DNA from: Candidatus Lernaella stagnicola
Lineage (GTDB): Bacteria; Lernaellota; Lernaellaia; Lernaellales; Lernaellaceae
Assembly: GCA_030765525.1 (NCBI GenBank)
Contig: JAVCCK010000023.1
Location: 124,001-188,000 of the forward strand
Reading direction: 5' to 3'
Length of the DNA stretch: 64,000 nt
Part shown: piece by piece, positions 35,880 to 43,007 of the stretch
Position numbering within the stretch: the stretch's first letter is position 1
Layout of the letters: each line of letters begins with the position of its first letter
Notes under the pieces: generated by a model
Told to the model about the DNA's origin: nothing
What the model saw: only the letters and a program-made list of their open reading frames with translations
Databases searched by the model: none
Position numbers and translations under genes: made by a program

Positions 35880-36275
35880 GTGGTGAGTGATCAGAAATCA
35901 GATGTCAAAGACCTGTTTGAATCCGAAGCCAAGGATTTGCCGACCAAGCGCGCCATGGACCGAACGGACCGGAAAGCCGACGCCGACTTCGCCAATCGGG
36001 AATATCAAAAAATCACCGAGATGGGGCCGGATCAGCGTTCGATGGACCAAAAAATGCGGGACGATCAGCAACGCCTCGAGCGCCTCGAAAAAAGCGTCAA
36101 GCACATGCCGGGCGTCGACGCGCAAGAAGCGCTGCGCCGAGAAAAAGAGATGATCAGCATAAATCCGCGCGGCGAGGCGCGCCGCCTCATGGCCGACGGC
36201 CCGCTGGACACGTCTACGAAATACGACTTCCAAGCCGCGGAATTACAGAAACAACAACGCCGCCTCGACCGGTAG
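35880..36275 (+). CDS. Small highly charged helical protein
   Basis: The product is 131 residues, with no cysteine or membrane segment, and rich in Asp, Arg, Lys and Gln, with coiled-coil-prone stretches (MRDDQQRLERLEKSVKHM and ELQKQQRRLDR). The start is one of two consecutive GTG codons (35880 or 35883) directly after TAGGAGGCT, a strong ribosome site overlapping the end of the ATPase gene. It is the last gene of the rightward operon and is probably an accessory subunit of the ATPase. The family is unknown. Confidence 0.7.
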   Translation: MVSDQKSDVKDLFESEAKDLPTKRAMDRTDRKADADFANREYQKITEMGPDQRSMDQKMRDDQQRLERLEKSVKHMPGVDAQEALRREKEMISINPRGEARRLMADGPLDTSTKYDFQAAELQKQQRRLDR

Positions 36276-36290
36276 CCCCCGTATCGCCGG

Positions 36291-38171
36291 CTACGATTTT
36301 TCGATAATCGGGCTGTCTTCTATGATGGCATAAAGAATGAGCGTCACCAGCAATACGCCGGCCACGTGCGCGACGAAACACCCGGCATTGAATTTCTCCA
36401 CGGCTTGACCAAAGAATGTTTCGACGAATTCACTACACCCATATTCTTTCGTCATCAGGTTCTTGCCGAATTTCGTCACAAATCGCAGCGTCATCCCCAA
36501 AAAAGCAACCAAGCCAAATAAGTACGCCATTACCTGGTAAATGCCGTTTCTGGAAGGCTCGGCGAAAGTATCACTGATCCGCGCCTCCCGCTTGATGAGA
36601 AATCCAATGACGAATAGCGCGCAAAAAGCGATCGCCCAGTGAGCGATTTCAGGAAGTTGTTCAAACCCGATCGGGTATTCATATTCGCTGTTCTTGAAAC
36701 CGACGACGAACAGCAATGTCCACGTCACGGCCGCACCGATCACGATTCGCGTGAAAAGGATACTCTGCAAATCCGGCGTGCGGTAATAGTCACGAACCCA
36801 AAACGCCAAACAACAAAGTGCGAAAAGACCGCCCAAAACCAGAAAACCGAATTCGAAGCGCAGTCCGCTATTGAGGCTTTTAAGTCCCTGGCAATACGTC
36901 CAGTCGGGCACGATCGCGCAACAACCGGTAAGGAATCTCCAGGAGCCCCATAAAAAGAGCACTAAAAGCAAGCCGCACAACGGACTGGACCAATACGACT
37001 GCTCGTAGAAACGCCGCAAACTACCGAACTTAAGGCAGGAGCTGTCGGTCGTTTTCCCTTGTTTCGGAATTTTTTTAACCAGCCGCCATGCCTCCGATAC
37101 GTAAAGCGACTGCACCAGAAAACTGCATAACTCACGAATCATGGGCTTTTGTTGCATCGTGACCGGCCCGTTCGCCCATTCCATGGCGATGGCGGCCAAG
37201 CACGGCGCCACGCCCCATTTCGATCCCGGCTCACATTCCGTCAGCGCCCAGGACGTTTGCTCATCCGTATGCCGCACCGGTGGCAACGCCATAGTTTCGC
37301 GGGGCACGGCCTTCATCAACTCCTGAAAACGCGAAACCGTTCGCCGCTCCGCGACGCTCGACCGCTGCAAAAGAAAGCTGACAAAAGCCGAACGAATCGT
37401 CGAATAGGAACTGTCGCCGAGGATTTTCCCTTTGGTTTGCGCGTTGACTCTCTCGTTGGTTTCCCCGTCAAAATGATTGAACCTCTGCGCCCACGCCCCT
37501 TTGGCGAGCATTTCGTAGTGCAGCAGCATCCCGTTGAGCAATGGGACCTTCTGCCATGCATCGACTACGGTTTTCGCCACATCGTATACGTGTTCGGCAT
37601 TGCCGAGCCGATCGAGGCGTTCGGAATCTTTCAATCCCGACGGACTTTCCGGTTTCCCCCGGCCCGAATTGAACTTGCGTACATCTTTCTTGAAGCGCTC
37701 CGCCAACATCTTGGCATCCGCCCAGTTGGGCCCAAATCGAAACAGCGCCGCCATGTGCAACAACACAAGGTACTCTGCGCTATCGACCTCCGAACTTCCT
37801 GCGCCCACTTTCTCGCGATGATCCAGCACGAATTTCGTAAGCAAATACTCGTTTTCTTCCAGGGAGTTTTTCTCCAATGAAAACAAAATGTTCCGCGACC
37901 GCACGGCTTTTTCGTCGTCGAACCGCCCTGCTGGGCGATTTCCCGACCCGTTCTCGTGGCAACCGACCTCCCGCGTCTCCTCCAATTCAATCATTTCTTC
38001 GGAGCAAGTCAAAAGCCAAATACGGCCGCCAACCCATTCGCGATGAAGGGAGGACGCCAGCCGTTCTTTGTCGAAAACCAACACGGTCTCAACACGCTCG
38101 CCGGACACGCTGGAGACGGCCTCAAACCGCCAAGCGTGCCAATACTTGTGGTGAAGCGCCTGCGTTACCAC
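36291..38171 (-). CDS. Unknown protein with large cytosolic N-terminus and C-terminal membrane domain
   Basis: The product is 626 residues. The first about 380 are soluble, mainly helical and charged, including a WRFEAVSSVSGERVETVLVFD strand pair near the start. The last about 230 contain roughly six hydrophobic helices (for example PLCGLLLVLFLWGSWRFL, FGFLVLGGLFALCCLAFWV, VIGAAVTWTLLFVVGF, VAYLFGLVAFLGMTL). The start is a GTG at 38171 that overlaps the stop of the preceding gene by 7 bases (GTGGTAA), so the two proteins are translationally coupled. I recognise no family. It converges on the rightward ATPase operon with only 15 bases between stops. Confidence 0.7.
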   Translation of the reverse strand: MVTQALHHKYWHAWRFEAVSSVSGERVETVLVFDKERLASSLHREWVGGRIWLLTCSEEMIELEETREVGCHENGSGNRPAGRFDDEKAVRSRNILFSLEKNSLEENEYLLTKFVLDHREKVGAGSSEVDSAEYLVLLHMAALFRFGPNWADAKMLAERFKKDVRKFNSGRGKPESPSGLKDSERLDRLGNAEHVYDVAKTVVDAWQKVPLLNGMLLHYEMLAKGAWAQRFNHFDGETNERVNAQTKGKILGDSSYSTIRSAFVSFLLQRSSVAERRTVSRFQELMKAVPRETMALPPVRHTDEQTSWALTECEPGSKWGVAPCLAAIAMEWANGPVTMQQKPMIRELCSFLVQSLYVSEAWRLVKKIPKQGKTTDSSCLKFGSLRRFYEQSYWSSPLCGLLLVLFLWGSWRFLTGCCAIVPDWTYCQGLKSLNSGLRFEFGFLVLGGLFALCCLAFWVRDYYRTPDLQSILFTRIVIGAAVTWTLLFVVGFKNSEYEYPIGFEQLPEIAHWAIAFCALFVIGFLIKREARISDTFAEPSRNGIYQVMAYLFGLVAFLGMTLRFVTKFGKNLMTKEYGCSEFVETFFGQAVEKFNAGCFVAHVAGVLLVTLILYAIIEDSPIIEKS

Positions 38172-40168
38172 TTAATCATCGCCTCCATCAGCATCGGGCA
38201 AGGATAGACACGTTTACCGTCGACGTATTTTTCGAGCGTGTTCACGATGAGTTGAAGGTATGCCTTGCTTTTTGCGGAAATCCTGTTCGAATCCACCAAA
38301 TCAATGATGACGGAAGACAACCAGTCCAGAATTCTATCGACATCTTCCAAATCGATTTTTTCGGAACGTAGAAATTCGAGTACGGGATCGCCGGTTGCCT
38401 TTTTTACTTCGCGCCGCCAATAGTTGCTAGTGACCCGTTTCCAGAATTTTCGCCGGCGGATTCGTTCGTAATGGAAGCTGAATTCCGACGAGTTTCCAAG
38501 GTGCGCTGTCAAGCATCGTCGGCAGCACATCGGAACCCCGTCGTCGTCCCGTTTCTCTTTTTTTGAAGTCTGAAAAACCGGGCATTTTTCTCGATCGTAA
38601 GGGTCATGGGCGTTATCCTCTTCGCCCTCTTCGACTGCAACAAAAGTTCTTAACAACGCTTTTTCTGCCCATTTAAGCATTTGGCGCGGGTAGTGTTCGA
38701 GACGATCGACGATCAATTCAAGCAGCGGAAGATACGTCGGCATACCACTGGAGCTTTCGATGCTCTTTTCCCCGTCATCGTATTGTCTTCTTATATCTTG
38801 ATAATCGCCCCAGATTGCCCCTTTATGCATTAACCCGGTCTCGTTCGGGACGGTCTTTGTCTTTTCGAATAGATCCGGTCCCACCCGTGATTGAACGTTA
38901 TCCTGCAGTCCGCCAAAAACCCCGGTCGCTGTACCGAGCTGCAACATTTGCCAACTCGTGCTGCCAATGTATACATACGATAATCCGCGAAAGCCATCGA
39001 CGAATTCTTTAATGCTTCCAAAGTCGAACAGTTCGAACGCGTCGCGGTCTGCCGTTTCATTGACGAACTGAAAACCGGTAATCCAGATCAATACGTCCAA
39101 ATCATCTTCAATGACATTAGGCTTCAACGTTTGTTCTTCGGATTCTCTCCAAATGTTGTTTCTGGCGATGTCCGAAATTTTCGAACGCAAGCTTGTTGCA
39201 TTGTACAATTGCTGCGGCGTAATCATAAAGAAACGCTTTTGCCATTCGATACTTATGGGCTGATTTTCGGCAGCGCCACCGTTTCCCGACCGAGTTTCGG
39301 ACTGTAGGCAATCCATGAAAAGTTGTTTTAGAATATTTGCACGCGATTCCAGTGTGTCTACATGTCCTCCAGTTGGGCTAGTTTGGTTATCGTCAATAAA
39401 AACGATAAATGGTATATCTGATGTCTCACATTCTTCGGCGACGCTGCGAAAATCGGATTCTAGGCGCGCCGCCAAATCTAGGCCTCCATCGGCTGCCGTC
39501 TCATAATCTTTCTGCGCCTTATCCATATGTCTTTCCGCTGGTAAGTGGCGCACGATTTGTTGCGTCAACCAATGAGCGACGCTAAGGTGATACAGGCGCC
39601 TCTGCTCCGCGATTTCTCTCGACTCCACGGTTGAAAACATAAGCCACGCCCTGATTTTCTCGAAAACCGTGTCATCGGGCGTATATTGAATGACCGGAGT
39701 GAACTTCGTTGCGTTTATTCCCGTCTGAGCTGCGCTTCTTTGCATTTCACGTTCCAGAAAACCGCTTTGCGATTCGAAATCCTTCGTCCCGGAATGCAAC
39801 CAGAAATCGACCGCCGCTCTCTCAAATATTTCGTCGTAAAACGCCTTAAGGACAACGACCGCCCGCGTAACCAGCGCTTCACGTTCGTGCGGCTCGTATC
39901 CGTTCATCGTAATCAACACCGACGTTTGTTTCGCTTGGTCGGCCGGCGTTCGTCTAATCGCGGCCAGGTCTCCCGAATAATGGCTCTCAAACAATTTTAC
40001 GAAGTCCTGTACGGCCGACGGCGAGGTATTGCCGGGCATGTCTGCGGGATTGAATGCAAAAATCCGGTTATGTTCGCCGAGATCCTCCGGCGGGATTTGT
40101 GGCAACGACTGGCCGGTCACGCAATCATGGTTTAGGAAAAACACAAAACGACGAATCACTTTGTTCAT
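38165..40168 (-). CDS. Large soluble protein of unknown function, coupled to the membrane protein downstream
   Basis: The product is 667 residues from ATG 40168 (GGGGGC upstream); a GTG 8 codons earlier is possible. It is soluble and mixed alpha/beta. SVLITMNGYEPHEREALV, DIPFIVFIDDNQTSP and LDVLIWITGFQFVNE look like hydrophobic core strands of an alpha/beta domain. A Cys set in CPVFQTSKKEK and VPMCCRRCLTAHLG near residue 555 may bind metal. Nothing identifies an enzyme. It is the first gene of a two-gene operon with its own promoter near 40400, and its AT content is visibly higher than that of the flanking operons, which hints at a different history. Low-copy accessory function is inference. 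Confidence 0.65.
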   Translation of the reverse strand: MNKVIRRFVFFLNHDCVTGQSLPQIPPEDLGEHNRIFAFNPADMPGNTSPSAVQDFVKLFESHYSGDLAAIRRTPADQAKQTSVLITMNGYEPHEREALVTRAVVVLKAFYDEIFERAAVDFWLHSGTKDFESQSGFLEREMQRSAAQTGINATKFTPVIQYTPDDTVFEKIRAWLMFSTVESREIAEQRRLYHLSVAHWLTQQIVRHLPAERHMDKAQKDYETAADGGLDLAARLESDFRSVAEECETSDIPFIVFIDDNQTSPTGGHVDTLESRANILKQLFMDCLQSETRSGNGGAAENQPISIEWQKRFFMITPQQLYNATSLRSKISDIARNNIWRESEEQTLKPNVIEDDLDVLIWITGFQFVNETADRDAFELFDFGSIKEFVDGFRGLSYVYIGSTSWQMLQLGTATGVFGGLQDNVQSRVGPDLFEKTKTVPNETGLMHKGAIWGDYQDIRRQYDDGEKSIESSSGMPTYLPLLELIVDRLEHYPRQMLKWAEKALLRTFVAVEEGEEDNAHDPYDREKCPVFQTSKKEKRDDDGVPMCCRRCLTAHLGNSSEFSFHYERIRRRKFWKRVTSNYWRREVKKATGDPVLEFLRSEKIDLEDVDRILDWLSSVIIDLVDSNRISAKSKAYLQLIVNTLEKYVDGKRVYPCPMLMEAMIKW

Positions 40169-40387
40169 CGGTTGCCCCCGGTTCTTTGGCACCTACTTCG
40201 AAACGATGCCTTGTTGTCGTTGGCCCTGAAGCAGGCGACGATCCTCCCCTCACCCGAAACCTTCGTCACTCACCTTATCGGAGACGCAAATTTCCCGTAG
40301 CTTCGTTTTCAACGATGTATATCGAATGGTGCGTCCCCGTCACGGAACATCGTAAATCGTGTATTACAACGAATTACAATTTGCGGG

Positions 40388-40416
40388 ATTATATCGATTC
40401 TTTATTCGGGCGTAAA
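40388..40416 (-). promoter_or_regulatory. Sigma-70-type promoter for the two-gene unknown operon
   Basis: On the minus strand TTTACG (40416-40411), a 17-base spacer and a perfect TATAAT (40393-40388) make a good promoter about 210 bases before the ATG at 40168. The -35 box lies within the last codons of the upstream lipoprotein gene. The interval 40193-40387 shows no gene. Confidence 0.55.
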
Positions 40417-42117
40417 GCGATATTCAGCACCCAGTAACGCTTCGCAATCCACGAATTGCGCCCCGGCGGGGTCTTTTAGCGGCGAGTAGCAGTACTCGTA
40501 CAGGTCCGCGATTTCGGTGATGCGTACGTAGGCCGCGACCGGATCCCCGTCGGGATCGTATTCGTATCGCTCGGGCATAAACTCGTACTCGCCGTCGGTA
40601 ATCGTTTCATCCCACAAATCCCAATATTCGAACGCTTCGTAGTGATCGGCGGCAGCGGTGAAGTGCTCGATCACATAACGCGCCTCTTCGTTGGTCAGCG
40701 GCAAACCGTACGCTGCGGCGAGAACCAGCGTTTGCGCAATCTCCGGGTTCCATTCGAGGTACATGTCGCAGAAGAAACTCGCCCGGATTTCCTCCACGCG
40801 CGCCGCGAGGCCCTCCAAAAGAGACCGCGCGGCTTCGTTGTTCTCGTAGGCGAGCGAAAGCGATACGGCCGAAATGTGAAATCCCCATATCATGTTGGCC
40901 GACCAGAAATGGCCGAAATTGGCGATGAGTTCGTAGCCGCGGCTGTGGCCGTCCAGGCAATCGTTGCCCAGCGCGTCGCCGCCGGTGGCCAGGTAGGCGG
41001 TGCAAAGTTTCGCGTTGCATTCCGCGCGGGGGAAGATGAACTCGTAGTTGACGAAACTGGCGAAGTCGTCGACGAATCCGTACTCGGTGCGCGGGACGAA
41101 AATTTCACCGTCCACACCCTTGGTGCGGATGTGGTAACCGTGCCGGGCCACGTCCCGGGCCATGTTGCTGATTTGCCGGTACAGCTTGATCGCCGCCTGC
41201 TTCATTTCCTCGTCGTCGCTTTCGCGAATCAGGCGCGCCAACAAAGGGATGCTCCGGTACAGATAGGGGAAGTCGTCCTTCGAGCGCTTGTTGCGCACCC
41301 AGATATCTCCCCAGGTCGGGTTGTCGGGATTGTGAACGGTATCGTGGCGGCGCTCGATCACTTCGTAGCGCACCGAATCGTAATCGACAGCGGCTTGGCG
41401 ACCCCCATCGAGTTCATAGGTGTGATTGCGATGGAAAATCGCGCGCGCCATGATCGAGTCGACGACCGGGTCCTCGTCGCCCCACACGGTGCCGTCGTAC
41501 GTCGCCGAAAGGCCCCGCATGTAGCCAAGCGCCACTTCTCGCGCGGCGGTGTCGCCGTTGGATAAATAGAGACTGACCGCCAACGACAACACGCGCCCGA
41601 CTTTCGCCGTCGAATTATCTGACGGGCCGTGCCATGTGAAAGTGACCGTGTCGCCGGATTTGATGGCGTAGGCGTTCGTCCACCAAATCATATACGGCGG
41701 TTCACCCCACGGATTGCCTTCGGCCAGACCAATGGAATGCCGAGCTGCCCACCGGAAAAAATCGACCCCGTCGTAAAAATCCTTCATCCGCTGCGTGAAC
41801 GCGGTGATTTCCCCCGACGTGGGCGCAATGCCAGCTTGCTCGCGTTCGATCGTAAACGGCAGGGAGGACGGCGGATCGACGATATCGTCCGGAACGGTAT
41901 CGTCGTCGTTGTTATCGTTATCATTGTTGTCGTTGTTGTCGTCATCATTGTTGTTATCGTCATCATCGTTGTTGTCATCGTCGTCGTTGTCATCGTCGTT
42001 ATCATCGTCGTCGTCGTCACTTGCGTTATCATCGGAACCACAAGCAAACATCGTCGCCAACAAAATAAGCAGCAGAAAAAAGAGTGAAAAACGCAACCGT
42101 GATGGAGGGAAGGACAT
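40402..42117 (-). CDS. Lipoprotein with poly-Asp/Asn linker and helical-barrel-like domain
   Basis: The product is 571 residues from the ATG at 42117 (AAAGGAG upstream). The signal peptide ends at the Cys of MFACGSDD, and the next about 45 residues are almost only Asp and Asn. The rest, about 490 residues, is rich in aromatic residues and helices (FYDGVDFFRWAARHSIGLAEG, LYRSIPLLARLIRESDDEEMKQAA, GFHISAVSLSLAYENNEAARSLLEGLAARV), which would suit an (alpha/alpha) barrel as in many glycan-active enzymes, but I see no diagnostic motif. Cysteines in AECNAKLC and NDCLDG could form disulfides. It is most likely a surface lipoprotein; the substrate is unknown. Confidence 0.75.
   Translation of the reverse strand: MSFPPSRLRFSLFFLLLILLATMFACGSDDNASDDDDDDNDDDNDDDDNNDDDDNNNDDDNNDNNDNDNNDDDTVPDDIVDPPSSLPFTIEREQAGIAPTSGEITAFTQRMKDFYDGVDFFRWAARHSIGLAEGNPWGEPPYMIWWTNAYAIKSGDTVTFTWHGPSDNSTAKVGRVLSLAVSLYLSNGDTAAREVALGYMRGLSATYDGTVWGDEDPVVDSIMARAIFHRNHTYELDGGRQAAVDYDSVRYEVIERRHDTVHNPDNPTWGDIWVRNKRSKDDFPYLYRSIPLLARLIRESDDEEMKQAAIKLYRQISNMARDVARHGYHIRTKGVDGEIFVPRTEYGFVDDFASFVNYEFIFPRAECNAKLCTAYLATGGDALGNDCLDGHSRGYELIANFGHFWSANMIWGFHISAVSLSLAYENNEAARSLLEGLAARVEEIRASFFCDMYLEWNPEIAQTLVLAAAYGLPLTNEEARYVIEHFTAAADHYEAFEYWDLWDETITDGEYEFMPERYEYDPDGDPVAAYVRITEIADLYEYCYSPLKDPAGAQFVDCEALLGAEYRFTPE
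41899..42018. repeat. Trinucleotide low-complexity tract encoding the Asp/Asn linker
   Basis: About 120 bases made almost only of GTC, ATC, GTT and ATT triplets, read on the minus strand as GAC, GAT, AAC and AAT. Such a tract can change length by slippage in steps of three without a frameshift. Similar tracts lie in the GH92 gene (about 11010-11125) and at the end of the subtilase gene (about 6655-6775). Confidence 0.8.
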
Positions 42118-42240
42118 CCGAGAATCTCCTTTGACGGTAGGGAAATCGTCGCCATTCGCGTGGGAACCTTGCCGTTCTCGGGCGGTGGTACGCGGCCATA
42201 TTAACGGAAAGGCGCACGGGTTCCCATAGGCAAAATTCGC

Positions 42241-42287
42241 AAAAAAACCGCTCCCTCAATCCCGCATCAGCGGAACTGGGGAGCGGT
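42241..42287 (-). terminator. Intrinsic terminator of the RRM gene
   Basis: AACCGCTCCC pairs perfectly with GGGAGCGGTT across a 23-base loop, and read leftward a run of T follows (A6 at 42241-42246 on the plus strand). It begins about 37 bases after the stop at 42324 of the RRM gene. Confidence 0.85.
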
Positions 42288-42323
42288 TACTATCAAATAA
42301 TTCGTCGGAAAGAGTATTCCGGC

Positions 42324-42647
<324 letters not shown>

Positions 42648-43007
42648 TGATCCGTTCCTTCTTGTTTTTGGGAGGTCAATTTCGTTGACACAGTAATGTC
42701 TCTCGGTGGTTACGGAGTCAGGCTATACTGAGTGAAACGCTACAAGAAGTGATTGACGCGCGTATTGCCAAGACGGTCCCGAACAACGACAAGGGATTAC
42801 CCGTGTGCTCAAAGCTCCCAGTTAAAAGACCTTTACTGGACGCCCGAAAATAGGTTTACACCCACGCCTTTTCTGGAAACGTCTCAGCTCCAGCAAAATA
42901 TATGGCATGCCGCGAACTATAAGTCAATGAACAAAAACAAAAAAAACGAGGCGGTTTTTCTTTTTTCCAAGTGCAAGATTAACGGCCTCTCGTCTCCTTT
43001 GCGGCCT
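42648..43007. other. 360-base intergenic region between the RRM gene and the Hsp70 operon end
   Basis: It holds the leader of the RRM gene on its left and an AT-rich part on its right that contains the probable terminator listed separately. No convincing gene is present: the 106-codon rightward frame starting at 42753 has no ribosome site, has unusual composition and runs into the Hsp70 3' end. Confidence 0.6.
42939..42992 (-). terminator. Probable terminator of the 21-kb protease/chaperone operon
   Basis: On the minus strand CGAGAGGC (42992-42985) can pair with GCCTCG (42952-42947) with one bulged A, followed by eight T (A8 at 42939-42946 on the plus strand). The loop is long, so the stem is only moderately convincing, but it lies 16 bases behind the last stop of the operon. 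Confidence 0.45.

Noticed and set aside
41899-42018. Repeated triplets that could suggest a CRISPR or tandem repeat array
   Set aside because: The pattern is codon-based low complexity coding for Asp and Asn, with no constant repeat or spacer length.
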